The notes beneath the pieces are model-generated. The model was not told the origin of the DNA, made no database searches, and was given only the letters and a program-made list of their open reading frames with translations. The position numbers and the translations under genes are program-made. Source: CAKZNE01 sp002695025 (GTDB lineage Bacteria; Bacteroidota; Bacteroidia; Flavobacteriales; Schleiferiaceae). Taken from it: a stretch of DNA of 64,000 nucleotides. The stretch spans positions 343,168 to 407,167 of the forward strand of contig CAJWML010000002.1 in assembly GCA_913043285.1 (NCBI GenBank). The letters run 5' to 3'. Shown one piece after another: positions 16,568 through 27,500 of this stretch; position 1 is the first letter of the stretch; every line of letters begins with the position of its first letter.

Positions 16568-17041
16568 ATGAAGAATTTTATTGCTATTGGTGTTAGCACA
16601 ATAACTGCTATAATTATTATTACAATATATCATTTTTTTATAGTAAAAAAACAGGTATATATTGATCTGGTAAAAATATACCAGGAATATGATATGTCTG
16701 AAGCATTGAATCAGGATTTGATTGATTTTCAAAAAGGCCGAAAATCTGAATTGGATAGTGCTTACCTCAGCCTTTCAGGCAAAGGGAATGAAAATGATCT
16801 TAGGGCTAATTTGGAAAGGCAATATTATAATCTCGAAAAGGAGATTTCAGAGAGAGATAATCGAAATCAACAATTGCTGGCGCAAAAGATAAATGAAAAT
16901 GTTAAAAAGTTCAGCGCTGAAAACAATTATCAAATGATTTTTGGAGCTACCGGCAGCGGAAGTATTCTTTTTGCAGATGAAAGTCTTGATATCACGGATG
17001 AATTTTTACACTTCATAAATACGCAGTATCATGATGAATAG
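16568..17041 (+). CDS. OmpH/Skp-like periplasmic chaperone
   Basis: A 157-residue protein with one N-terminal membrane anchor (about residues 5-25). It continues with a short strand (VYIDLVKIYQEYDM), a long polar coiled-coil region (about 45-115, Lys/Glu/Gln-rich) and a closing strand region (MIFGATGSGSILFAD). This is the Skp/OmpH jellyfish layout: a strand, two long helices and a strand. Skp trimers hold unfolded outer-membrane proteins in the periplasm. Here the anchor seems uncleaved. Its place in an operon with two proteins of over 2000 residues suggests a dedicated holdase for those substrates, which is inference. It overlaps the next gene by 11 bp. Confidence 0.8.
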   Translation: MKNFIAIGVSTITAIIIITIYHFFIVKKQVYIDLVKIYQEYDMSEALNQDLIDFQKGRKSELDSAYLSLSGKGNENDLRANLERQYYNLEKEISERDNRNQQLLAQKINENVKKFSAENNYQMIFGATGSGSILFADESLDITDEFLHFINTQYHDE

Positions 17042-17609
17042 GTTAGCTGTTTTGTTTCTCATATTCAGTGCCTTATCATGTTCCCGTGATATGAGCCGTA
17101 ATGAATATGAACGGTGGGTGAAGGATCCGGAATCAGGGTTTGTGAAGAGTAAGGAAAGCGGTGGTCTGCAATTAACCCTTGAATTTACCTCATCCAGGGC
17201 TATGGCATTGGCTGCTCCAGCCAGGGCCTGGTCGGCTTATACTGAAAAATATGTACTCCGGGTAAAGCCCCTTAAGTCCAATGAACGCGGCTTACTATCC
17301 TATGCAAGTAATGATATGGAAGACTATCAAGCTCTCTCCCGCTATTATAATGAAGGGGCCATACATGAATTTTCCCTCGAAGTAGATGGCGAAACTTACC
17401 GGCCATCCGAATATTATTTTGAGGATTATCAGGGGTTAAGTGATTACAACACCTTCACTCTCATATTCAGGGACGAGGGCCTTAAAGGCTCCACTCATGA
17501 CCGTATTCTGGTATGGAATGACCAGGTACTGACATTAGGAATGACCAAATTCCGCATTCACCAGGAAGATCTCAAAAAAGAACAAGCTATTAATATCCTG
17601 CAACCATGA
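17031..17609 (+). CDS. Lipoprotein of the Rhs operon, unknown function
   Basis: A 192-residue lipoprotein: the signal peptide ends in FSALSC, with Cys17 as the lipidation site. The mature part has an alternating beta pattern with several aromatic residues (YYFEDYQGLSDYNTFTLIF) and no recognised domain. It should sit on the periplasmic or surface side of a membrane. It overlaps the preceding OmpH-like gene by 11 bp and shares ATGA with the next gene, so translation is probably coupled. A structural or docking role for the giant neighbour is plausible but unproven. A second ATG at 17034 is an equally good start. Confidence 0.75.
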   Translation: MMNRLAVLFLIFSALSCSRDMSRNEYERWVKDPESGFVKSKESGGLQLTLEFTSSRAMALAAPARAWSAYTEKYVLRVKPLKSNERGLLSYASNDMEDYQALSRYYNEGAIHEFSLEVDGETYRPSEYYFEDYQGLSDYNTFTLIFRDEGLKGSTHDRILVWNDQVLTLGMTKFRIHQEDLKKEQAINILQP

Positions 17610-20600
17610 CTCTTAAAGCACGAAAGAACAGGCGAATAAGTATTTTTTTACTCTTGGTATTCACGTACCAAATGGTTTTCCCTACAACCGCTTTGGCATT
17701 AACCGGAGGACCTTCCCAGCCTGAATTTGCAGGTTTTCAGCCTATAGGGGTTACAGATATGGTGAACGTATTTAATGGTAACTTCTCGTATAACCTGCCT
17801 TTACTGGAAGTGCCTGGCCCTAATGGTGGGTATCCACTTAACCTCTCGTACGATGCCGGTATTGGTATGGAACAGGAAGCAAGCTGGGTAGGTTTGGGCT
17901 GGAACCTTAACGTGGGAAGTATTACGCGTAATTTACGTGGGGTTCCTGATGATTTTAACGGTGATAAAATTACCAAGTCGTATTATATTAAGCCAAACTG
18001 GAACGTTGGGTTGACTGTAGGTTCACCTAATTTTGAATTGTTCAATTTTGATGCTTCTAAAGGGTCCTTAAGCTTAAATGGTACACTTTATTACAATTCC
18101 TATAAGGGTGCCGGTGTTAAACTCGGGCTGGATGCTGGGGCTTCGCTAGGCTCCGTTCTGGGTGGTAGGTTAACTATTAATTTTGATAATCGTTCAGGTT
18201 TGGATGTTAACCCCAGCCTAAGCCTGCAGCACAAATTTGATGGGATAGGCCGAAGCTTCGGAGTGGGCATAGGTGCCAGTTTTCATTCTACCCAGGGCTT
18301 CAGGGATCTTTCCTATCAATACATCGAAGAATCAGACTCCAAGCCATTAAGAGGCAAAAATGGTAAGGACTTCAATGGGTTTGGCGGACCGGCAGGTATG
18401 TCATTTGCCACTAAAGTGGCAGTGCCTAAAACAGATGTCCCTTTAAAAGGTATGAACGTAGGGGTTGCCTTACGACCGGGCTTTGCAGGTTTGGGCTTTG
18501 CAGCCAAATTAAAGCTGGGAGCAAATTTTGCTGATACCTGGGTGTCCAGTGAAGGTAAATCCAAAGCTTTCAAGTCTTATGGGTATATGTATGCGCATAA
18601 CCGCAATTCAGATAAGGATCTCATTGATTTTAACCGTGAAAAGGATTATGCCATTACAAAAGATGCTCCTTATCTGGCTTTACCGAATTTCAGTTATGAC
18701 ATTTATAATGTAAGGGCTCAGGGTCAATCAGCCATGTTCAGACCCAGGCGCTCTGATTTCGGGGTTCTGTCCGATCCACACATTGAGAGTACAAATGGAG
18801 GAGGAGAAGTTACGGTAGAAGCTGCCGGAGGAACCGATTTTAAAGTGGGGGGAGATATCAACGTAGTGTTTGGGAAATCCTGGTCAGGCTCTATGAAGGA
18901 GGATGGTGATTTTCGCAGCCATTTTGATTTTAAATCGGAAATACCAGCTTCTGATAATACGGACCAGTATCAAAAATATGAACCCTATTATTTTAAAAAT
19001 TCGGGAGAAAAAACGGCTGAAGAGGTAGATACCTGGAACAAGATCAGAGATGAACAGCAGGTAGCCGTACGCATGAAGATGGGGTTCTCGGGAGGTTCCT
19101 TTAAGCCCAGGATATCCAATTATTTTGAACATGAGACAGACCCTGAAACTGACTATGAAAATGCAAGGGACCCAATAAAAGGCTATCGTGAAACCCGTGA
19201 ACGCAGGGAAACCAATATGGTGGTTCGTACTATAGGAGACCTTGGAGGGAGTTCTGCCACCACCCAGGGTAAACATATTGTTCCTACAGGAAGTTACCCG
19301 CGTAATTCCACACCCACTAAATACGGTTATGCTAATGGAATTGATTCGCAGGTTGGTAAAATGGAATGCATTAATCCCAATGGCTATACGTATCATTATG
19401 ATATCCCCGTATATAATACCTATCAAAAAGAAGCAGTTTTTGCCATAGATGGTCGGAATGGGGGAACAACTATTCCTTACAGCCAGACTACGTACAGTTC
19501 TTCAGATGTTTCTCATAACAATGGGAATGGCCAGGATGAATTTTACTCCGCTACGGAATTACCTAAATATGCGCATTCATACCTGCTTACTCAAATCACT
19601 TCTCCGGATTATGTAGACCTCACCGGAGATGGCCCTACCAATGATGACTTTGGTTACTGGGTAAAGTTCTATTATAATCAGCATGCTGCTTCAGGTAGTG
19701 AATATGAATGGCGGGAACCGTACACAAAAGCCAACTATATTCCCGGATTTTACTCCAACACAGAAGATGATAAGGCATCCTATGTATATGGGAAAAAGGA
19801 AATATATTATCTCAATGCCATTGAAACCAAAACCCATATTGCCGAATTTACCCTGAGTAACCGCCAGGATGGTAAAGGGGCTCCGGGAGAACATGGCACA
19901 GGAACGGCTAAAACCTTGAAAAAGCTGGACCGCATCACTCTGTACAGTAAACTGGATCCCAACTATATTTCAGGTACTCCCACTCCTGTAAAGCAAATCC
20001 ACTTTGTATACAACTATTCTTTATGTGACGGTATTTACAATAACTCTTCAGGAAACGGTAAACTTACCCTGGAGCAGGTTTATTTCACCTATGGCAAAAA
20101 TGATAAGGGATCTCTGAGCCCTTACCGCTTTGAATATGAAGAAACAGGAAGGGAAAGTGATCAAAACCCGGATTACAAACTTTCTGCTGTAGACCGCTGG
20201 GGGAATTATAAAAACTTCGGTACCTCCCCGGAGCATTATGCCAATCACGTAGACAATCCCTATACCAATCAAAATGAAGATTATGACGGGGACGGTGATG
20301 CTGACGCAACGGACTATCAAAAACGGTCTGACCATGCTTCGGCCTGGAACCTTCGCAAGATCATTTTACCATCTGGAGGTGAAATTGCTGTGGCTTATGA
20401 ATCTGATGATTATGCTTATGTGCAGGATAAAAAGGCAATGAATATGATGAAGGTAGTAGGTGCGGGCACAGCTACCGGAAACAGTCTCAGCGATAGCAGT
20501 CCAAAGATATATTTTAAACCCAATGAGGTAACAACGGCAGCAGGCTTTTCTGCTTCGGCCATTACCAAATATTATCAAAGCCTGGTGGGTAAGGATGTAT

Positions 20601-23600
20601 TCTTTAAAATGTATGTGGATTTAAAGTACGCCCCCTTCACTACCATCATGAAAAAAGATTACGTAACGGGCTACGCCAAAATATCTGCTGGGGGATATGA
20701 TGCTTCTACGGGTACCGGCTGGGTAAGCCTGAATAATGTCAAAAAACACAATAATACTTCAAACACCGTAAACCCTGTTACCAAGGCGGCCTGGCAATAT
20801 CTGCGTATGTCGCGCCCTGAATTGTTCAATGATCCTGGCTCTGTTTCAGGAAGCCCCCTTAATGTTTTGGGTACTGTATGGAGTTTTCTGAAGTCCATTA
20901 TGCAGTTGATAACGGGATTCTACAATTACTGCGATATAAATAGCTATGCCCGTAATATCACCTTGAGTTCCAGTTACGAATCCTTTATACGTCTGGAGGA
21001 TAGTAATGGTATCAAATATGGTGGAGGTCATCGTGTAAAGAGGATCACTCTTAACGATAGCTGGGGAAGTATGACTGGCGGTTCGGAAAGTGATTTCAGC
21101 TATGGACAAGAGTACGAATACCGTTTGGCCGATGGTACCAGTTCAGGGGTAGCGGCCTATGAACCCTTAATTGGTGGTGAAGAGAATCCCCATAGAATGC
21201 CTTTCCGCTATAATTCAGATGACCTGGTGTACCAGAAGGAAGAATTATATGTGGAATCTCCCATAGGTGAATCCTTCTATCCTGGTGCAGATGTAGGTTA
21301 TAGTAGGGTAGTGGTTAAAAATATAACCCGTGCAGAAGAACTTACAGCTGGAGGAGATCATAAGAACCCAGGTTCTGCGGCTGCTACCATGGTTCATGAA
21401 TTTTACACAGCTAAAGACTTTCCGGTTATAGAAAAACATACCCAGATCCAAAATGATGACCGCTATAACCTGATGATACCCGTGCCCTTTGTGGGAGTAA
21501 GCCGTTTCAATAACAACGGTTTTTCACAAGGTTATGCCATACACCTCAACGATATGCACGGACAGAAGAAGCGCTATGCTACTTTTAAGTATGGTACGGA
21601 TTATAATGATAACTCCCAGGCGGTGTATATGGAGGAGTATTACTATAATACCGCACAGCCTTATTCGCCTAACCGTAGGAATGAATTAAAAAGTACCGTA
21701 CCTGTGCTGTACGGAGAAAAAATACTGGGTGAAGCTGATATGGGTAAATCCATGGATTTTTACATGGATATGCGGAGTAATTATTCCTATACCCAGAGTA
21801 TTGGAGCTCAGATTGATGTACATGGCCTTAACCTGATTTTCTTTTTCCTGCCCTGGTTTACAGCTATTCCCGTACTGAATTTTGATGAGCAGACTTTCAG
21901 TTCTGTAGTGGCCAATAAGGTGATTTTTAAATCAGCGATCCTGAAAACCGTAAAAACCTATACAGAGGGTAAACTCACAGAAAAGGAGAATCTTTATTTT
22001 GATTCTGAAACCGGGAACCCGCTGGTTAGCCGGATAAGCAATGAGTTTAAGGATGATATTTATACGATGGACATTCCAGGACATTGGTATGATAAAAACT
22101 TTAAGGGTGCTTATCGCAATGTTGGAACTTCTTTTGCCGCTTCTGAGTATACCGTAAGCAGTAATGAGATCACCTTTACGGATGTGGCAGACCATCGGGA
22201 TTATTTTGCCCTTGGTGATCAGTTGAAAATAGGTTCATCTAACCAGTATTGGGTAGAAGAAGTAAAACCTGGTTACATCAAGGTTAAAAACCATCTCAAC
22301 AGTTTTGTTACTCCCTCTGCGGATATTAGCATTTATAGCTCTGGTAATAAAAATAACCTACAGGCTTCTCTGGGTACTATCGTTTCCAAAAGTGATCCGG
22401 TGACTAGCCGTGTGATGCCTGTATTCACCAAGTACAACTCTAACACTACCTTAGACCAGCATCCAATGGGTTCGTGGAATGGAAGTGCTACAGCTACGGA
22501 TTGCGATAATTATCAATGGTCTGTAGAGATTTCAAATGCTCCCTTTCCTTCGGGTCTTACCTGTGTGCAAAATAGTGAGATTGGAGTGCTGTATGCCAAA
22601 GCATCACGTTTTAAATCAGGGGTAACGGATCATTGCGATTTTAAGATCAGAATACTGAATGTTAAGTATTTACAAAGCCATCCTTTAGGCTCCAATGACC
22701 TGAAGAATCTATACTTTAACAGGAGCGGTGATAACCTGGTGATCAGTGTCAAAAATTCCAATCGTACCTATTATGCACTGATTGATTATTGCTCCACAGC
22801 CACCACTAAATTGGGGCCAGGCTGTATGGATAATGTTATAGCAGCCAATATTATTGCCGGGGGAGAAACGGATCATACCTCCAATTATAGTGAACTGGTT
22901 GATTTTAACGGGAATCTTATCACTACACAATATGCCAATCCACAAGCTTCCAATGCCAATGCCTATAAAATGGGTACTAAGGGGGTATGGAGGCCTGATA
23001 AGAGCTATACGTATAAGACGGACAGAAGTGCGAATGGCTCCGGAGGCAATGTATTACTTAAGCAGGATGGGGTTATATCTGATTTTAACTTTTTTGACCA
23101 TGCCTATGGTCAGAATATAGGATCTGACTGGGTTAAAACGGAGCAGTTCAGTAAAATAGACCCTTATGGTAATCAACTCGAATCCTACGATGCTCTGGGT
23201 ATATATAGCGCCAATATATATGGTTATGGGAACTCGATGTTAACAGCATCCGCAAGTAACTCAAAATACGGTGAAATTGCCTTTGAAAGTTTTGAGGAAC
23301 ACCCTGCGACCACGTATGTAGCTAATGGTATTGGCCATGTAAAACTCACCACTAGCGGCAGTATGAGTGTAGTGTCAACAAAATCGCATACCGGAAATCG
23401 TTCCCTTAGCTTTACAGGTACCGTGAATTATAAACCATCTGCAGTAAGTACCATGAGCCTGTTGCCATCCAAACAATACACGCTTAAGGTATGGTTGCAG
23501 AACGGTGGTAGTGTTCAAGCTGTGATTTCTGGAGGAAGTACTACCAGTTCAACCATTGAAGCAAAGAATATTGATGGTTGGGACCTGCATAAGCTTACCT

Positions 23601-23878
23601 TCAGTGCTCCAGCCTCTCTCAGTTCCCTTACACTTCGTTTTAATAGTATTTCCGGAGGTACCTCCTATATGGATGACCTGCGCTTGTACCCTTCTGATGG
23701 CATGCTCATTACTTATGTATATGATCGAGAATCCTTTAAGGTCAGGGCTATAATTGATCAATTGAATTTTGCGGAAACCTATGCCTATGATGAGGAAAAC
23801 AACCTGGTAAGGATCAATCGCGAAACAGAACAGGGCGTTCTTACAATCCGTGAATCAAGAAAACATATTCAGCAATGA
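17606..23878 (+). CDS. Giant secreted SpvB-like/YD-repeat protein
   Basis: 2090 residues with an N-terminal membrane/signal segment (about 10-32, ending TTALA). Residues 45-115 resemble the entry of SpvB/TcaC and Rhs proteins, with NGNFSYNLPL and the turn WVGLGWNLNVG. A long beta-rich region follows, containing KYGYANG-type blocks and LDRITLYS/IHFVYNYS repeats typical of Bacteroidota Rhs partners. Near 1890-2020 is a jelly-roll segment (FESFEEHP to MDDLRLYP) resembling a carbohydrate-binding module. The end has a YD repeat (YAYDEENNLVRI). It lacks the Rhs-associated core, which is on the next giant protein, so the two together resemble the TcB/TcC or intact Rhs cocoon split in two. Linked by 4-bp ATGA overlaps on both sides. 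Confidence 0.82.
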   Translation: MTLKARKNRRISIFLLLVFTYQMVFPTTALALTGGPSQPEFAGFQPIGVTDMVNVFNGNFSYNLPLLEVPGPNGGYPLNLSYDAGIGMEQEASWVGLGWNLNVGSITRNLRGVPDDFNGDKITKSYYIKPNWNVGLTVGSPNFELFNFDASKGSLSLNGTLYYNSYKGAGVKLGLDAGASLGSVLGGRLTINFDNRSGLDVNPSLSLQHKFDGIGRSFGVGIGASFHSTQGFRDLSYQYIEESDSKPLRGKNGKDFNGFGGPAGMSFATKVAVPKTDVPLKGMNVGVALRPGFAGLGFAAKLKLGANFADTWVSSEGKSKAFKSYGYMYAHNRNSDKDLIDFNREKDYAITKDAPYLALPNFSYDIYNVRAQGQSAMFRPRRSDFGVLSDPHIESTNGGGEVTVEAAGGTDFKVGGDINVVFGKSWSGSMKEDGDFRSHFDFKSEIPASDNTDQYQKYEPYYFKNSGEKTAEEVDTWNKIRDEQQVAVRMKMGFSGGSFKPRISNYFEHETDPETDYENARDPIKGYRETRERRETNMVVRTIGDLGGSSATTQGKHIVPTGSYPRNSTPTKYGYANGIDSQVGKMECINPNGYTYHYDIPVYNTYQKEAVFAIDGRNGGTTIPYSQTTYSSSDVSHNNGNGQDEFYSATELPKYAHSYLLTQITSPDYVDLTGDGPTNDDFGYWVKFYYNQHAASGSEYEWREPYTKANYIPGFYSNTEDDKASYVYGKKEIYYLNAIETKTHIAEFTLSNRQDGKGAPGEHGTGTAKTLKKLDRITLYSKLDPNYISGTPTPVKQIHFVYNYSLCDGIYNNSSGNGKLTLEQVYFTYGKNDKGSLSPYRFEYEETGRESDQNPDYKLSAVDRWGNYKNFGTSPEHYANHVDNPYTNQNEDYDGDGDADATDYQKRSDHASAWNLRKIILPSGGEIAVAYESDDYAYVQDKKAMNMMKVVGAGTATGNSLSDSSPKIYFKPNEVTTAAGFSASAITKYYQSLVGKDVFFKMYVDLKYAPFTTIMKKDYVTGYAKISAGGYDASTGTGWVSLNNVKKHNNTSNTVNPVTKAAWQYLRMSRPELFNDPGSVSGSPLNVLGTVWSFLKSIMQLITGFYNYCDINSYARNITLSSSYESFIRLEDSNGIKYGGGHRVKRITLNDSWGSMTGGSESDFSYGQEYEYRLADGTSSGVAAYEPLIGGEENPHRMPFRYNSDDLVYQKEELYVESPIGESFYPGADVGYSRVVVKNITRAEELTAGGDHKNPGSAAATMVHEFYTAKDFPVIEKHTQIQNDDRYNLMIPVPFVGVSRFNNNGFSQGYAIHLNDMHGQKKRYATFKYGTDYNDNSQAVYMEEYYYNTAQPYSPNRRNELKSTVPVLYGEKILGEADMGKSMDFYMDMRSNYSYTQSIGAQIDVHGLNLIFFFLPWFTAIPVLNFDEQTFSSVVANKVIFKSAILKTVKTYTEGKLTEKENLYFDSETGNPLVSRISNEFKDDIYTMDIPGHWYDKNFKGAYRNVGTSFAASEYTVSSNEITFTDVADHRDYFALGDQLKIGSSNQYWVEEVKPGYIKVKNHLNSFVTPSADISIYSSGNKNNLQASLGTIVSKSDPVTSRVMPVFTKYNSNTTLDQHPMGSWNGSATATDCDNYQWSVEISNAPFPSGLTCVQNSEIGVLYAKASRFKSGVTDHCDFKIRILNVKYLQSHPLGSNDLKNLYFNRSGDNLVISVKNSNRTYYALIDYCSTATTKLGPGCMDNVIAANIIAGGETDHTSNYSELVDFNGNLITTQYANPQASNANAYKMGTKGVWRPDKSYTYKTDRSANGSGGNVLLKQDGVISDFNFFDHAYGQNIGSDWVKTEQFSKIDPYGNQLESYDALGIYSANIYGYGNSMLTASASNSKYGEIAFESFEEHPATTYVANGIGHVKLTTSGSMSVVSTKSHTGNRSLSFTGTVNYKPSAVSTMSLLPSKQYTLKVWLQNGGSVQAVISGGSTTSSTIEAKNIDGWDLHKLTFSAPASLSSLTLRFNSISGGTSYMDDLRLYPSDGMLITYVYDRESFKVRAIIDQLNFAETYAYDEENNLVRINRETEQGVLTIRESRKHIQQ

Positions 23879-24558
23879 TAAAGCGTCTTAGTGCATTATT
23901 GATTCTTCTCAGTTGTTTAACTGCAGAAGCGCAGGACCTGAAAGCGGATATGAACCGGGTGCGCAACTTTTTACTCCAATCCAAAGCAGTAACAGTGAAC
24001 TTCACCTTAACTGTTGATCATCCGTCCAACACGCAAAACCAAAGGTTGTCCGGCAGGATATTCAAATATGAGGATACCTACTGTACTGATTTCAACAATC
24101 GCCTGATGATCAATAACAATAAGCATAACCTCATTATTGATCATAATCAGGAGATGATATTTATACGTAAAGCCTTAAAGGAAGAGGAGATCTATGAAGA
24201 GTCAGTCCAGGCTTCCATTAATGGTTTTGACTCTATACTCAACAGTAGCGGGTTTACCAAGCAGGTAGAGGTTCTCGGCAACGGGCGTACTCATTATAAA
24301 TTCATGGGAGGTAAAGACAACTACCGCATGGAAATGTGGATTGGGCCTGAATTTATCGAGAAGATCGAATACGATATGCCTGATGATAAAGGACGACTCT
24401 CCACAGTAACTATAAATTATAGCTATAAGAAATCTGTTGACCCTGCTGAGAGAAAAAGCTTAAAGATCAATACATACCTGAATCTTGAGAATCCTCAAAA
24501 TCCGGTGCTTTCAACGCAATATTCCAATTATGGGCTGGTAAATAATCTTATATTATGA
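23875..24558 (+). CDS. LolA-like secreted protein between two giant Rhs genes
   Basis: A 227-residue protein with a Sec signal peptide (about 1-19, ending TAEA). The mature part starts with a helix and then alternates strands (VTVNFTLTVDH, LSGRIFKYED, NLIIDHNQEMIFI), a central helix, and more strands (HYKFMGGKDNYRMEMWIG, IEKIEYDM). This open-barrel pattern resembles LolA/LolB-fold lipoprotein carriers; I rely on pattern only, and sequence signatures are weak. A soluble periplasmic carrier encoded between the two giants could escort them or a lipoprotein of the same operon. It overlaps each neighbour by 4 bp (ATGA). Confidence 0.7.
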   Translation: MIKRLSALLILLSCLTAEAQDLKADMNRVRNFLLQSKAVTVNFTLTVDHPSNTQNQRLSGRIFKYEDTYCTDFNNRLMINNNKHNLIIDHNQEMIFIRKALKEEEIYEESVQASINGFDSILNSSGFTKQVEVLGNGRTHYKFMGGKDNYRMEMWIGPEFIEKIEYDMPDDKGRLSTVTINYSYKKSVDPAERKSLKINTYLNLENPQNPVLSTQYSNYGLVNNLIL

Positions 24559-27500
24559 AAACTCTTCACAAACTACTCCTGATTGTTGCTTTTATAGGTT
24601 TTTTACAAAGTGCTGATGGAGCTAAAGAAACCAGCGTTGGTATTTTGAAGGCTCCTCAAATAAACAGCAGCAATGGCTTGAATACTAAAGATCAATATTA
24701 TGATTATATGGTTGCCAATCCTTCCGGTAGTGCTACTCCCTGGACACAGCAATTCTGTATAAAAGGATCAAAAGGTATTGTTAGCCTTGAGATAGATTCT
24801 GACGGGGATTATTTGGGCAATACATGGTGGGTAAAAGTACCTTATTCTGTAACCTTTTATAATGCTGGTGGAACAGTTGCTGCTACAGAAAGTGGTACCC
24901 TTGAAGTAAGATATGATCAGGGAAGTAAAATAACAGATCTCAAAGATTATGTTGTCTATGAACCGGTGAGTGGTGCAAGTAATCAGTTTTTAAGAGCAGT
25001 AGTGGGTATTGGTTCTGTGACCAAGAGTAGCAACCTTGCATCCATACCCTCCAATGTTCTCCTCAAGATGGAGCTGGAGGTAGAAAGACAGTACACTCTC
25101 GGGAGTTCTTCGCCTGTAGTTACGGTTAGTAATTATAGTACTCTTACGGCCACTAATTATGGATTGGGTTATACCGGTTCCCTGGATTACCTTTTGTTGA
25201 ACTGGTCCTATCTGCAGGGTGCAGAATACTATGACCTGGAGTATTTATTTGTGGATATAGGCAGTAAGGACGAGACCGATGCCTTTGATTATGATTTCAG
25301 GAACGCCACTCGTGTGAACCTGTCAGAAAACAGGTATAAGCTTCCTTTGGCATACCCTAAAGGCTGGATACTATACCGGGTTAGGGGAGTGGGGTATGAT
25401 TGTAATGGAAATCACACCTATGGAACCTGGTCTTCATACTCCAGCGGATCCGCTACCGGAGTGCTGCGCACTTCAGCAACCAATTTTCCCCTCGTGCCTT
25501 CGGGAACAGGACAAGCCCAGATAGTTGGCTGGCATGGAACAGAAGGCGCCCTGAACTGGTTGCATCAAACCCAGTTTGGAGAGGGAGCCAAGCGGAACTC
25601 ATCACTTACTTTCTTTGACGGTAGTAACCGAAGCCGCCAATCCCTTTTGGAACTAAGTACTTCCAGCCGTCTTATAGCTTCTCAGACCCTATATGACTTC
25701 CAAGGACGTCCAGCGGTAGATGTATTGCCAGTACCTATTGACCATAATGGACTGAAGTATTATGGTCCACTTAACTATTATTCTTCAGGCACCCCTTTCG
25801 GGCGTAATCATTTTGATCTTAACCTGGGATATCCGGCCATGAACTCCACATACGGGAATGGAGCGGCTAAATACTACTCTCCGTCAAACCCTGATGCAAC
25901 GGATCCTACACTGGCTAACTTGCCTAATGCTGAGGGTTATCCTTATATACAGAAGCGGTTTTTAAATGATGGCACAAATCGCCTGAAGGCAAAGAGTAGC
26001 CCAGGGCCAAACCATAAAATTAATTCAAACCATGAATTGAGGGTTATGTACGGGACCCCAGGTTCACAAAATGAACTGGACCGTCTTTTCGGTAATAATG
26101 TGGGGTATGCGGAATATTATACCAAGGAAATTATTACCGATGCCAATGGCGTTGGTGCCGTTGTTTATAAGGATATGGCTGGAAGAGTGATTGCTACTGG
26201 ATTGGCAGGAGGTTCAAACCCAAATCTTTCAGATGTTGATTTTGCCCCGGCCGCTGATGCTATTAGTGCCAATATGCTTAATAATACACTTTCTTTGAAC
26301 CAGGAACTGATTACCAAAAAGAAATTCCTGATCTCTTCAAACCGGACAGATACCTATACCTATACTTTCCCGGCTATTAGTTTCAGCCCTTCCGGAAGTA
26401 CAAACCCATGCCTTAGCGGCTTTACTTCCAAACCTGTAAAGTTTGATTTATCTATTCAAATCTATGATGAGGACGGCCAGCCCATAGGCCTGGGGGGAAA
26501 CTTTGCGAATGGTGTTGAACTTACAAATCTTACTTCTGGTCAATATAATTCAGCCAGTATAAGTTTTTCCGGAGGCTTTTCTCCCGGTACTTATACATTG
26601 GTGAAAAAGCTTAGTATTAATCAGGCTGCGGCCGAAAGTTATCGTAATCAGGTTAAAGCCCATATTATAAATAATGCAGCAAGCTGTGGATTGGTAGATC
26701 CGGTTTCACAGGCAGATTGTTCATGCTCTTCCCTTTGTGCGCAGGCCGTTATCTATGATCAGGGATGGCGAATTGCTGGTTTGGACGGCACATTTCCCTC
26801 CATGAATGATGCTATTGCCGCTTGCGAGGAACTTTGTGAAAACCCTCTGGAGGAAGACGGACCACGTGATGAATGCGATATGTTGCGTGAAGCAATGCTT
26901 CTGGATGTTAGTCCTGACGGGCAGTACTTTGACAATCTGCCCTATAAGTTTACAAGAAATTCCAATGGAGTATTAGAGGAAAATAATCCGGGCCAAAATG
27001 GTTATAACCCCGATGAATGGCTGGAAACGCTACCTTTTGAAACTTTGGTTTTTATAGGTGGGAACAACAGTACAGTAGATGTTAGTTTAGAGAACATTCG
27101 CAGCCTTTGGGAAGACAGTTTTGCGGAAACCCTGTTACCTTATCATCCGGAATATTGTGCGTTGCAGTTTTATTGCGATCAGGTATGCCTGGACCCTCCT
27201 TCACCCATGGATCTGGATGGAAAGGATTACAATTATATCATGTTGCATCAAACCGTATATAATCCTTTAAACCTCAATCAGGTTACCAGCACTGCAGATC
27301 CCAGTCAGTATCAACCTCATCCTAAACGGTCGGGTAGTGGATTCACTTTATATGGTACTAATCCTGAACTTGACCACGCTCTTATCATTGGGTGCGGAGG
27401 CAATTCCACAATAGCTTCAGATGTTGAGGAATACTTGCGTAACTATCTTGATTTTGGAAGTGGTAATATTCATAGTATTTGGTATTTTCTTGAAGATCCC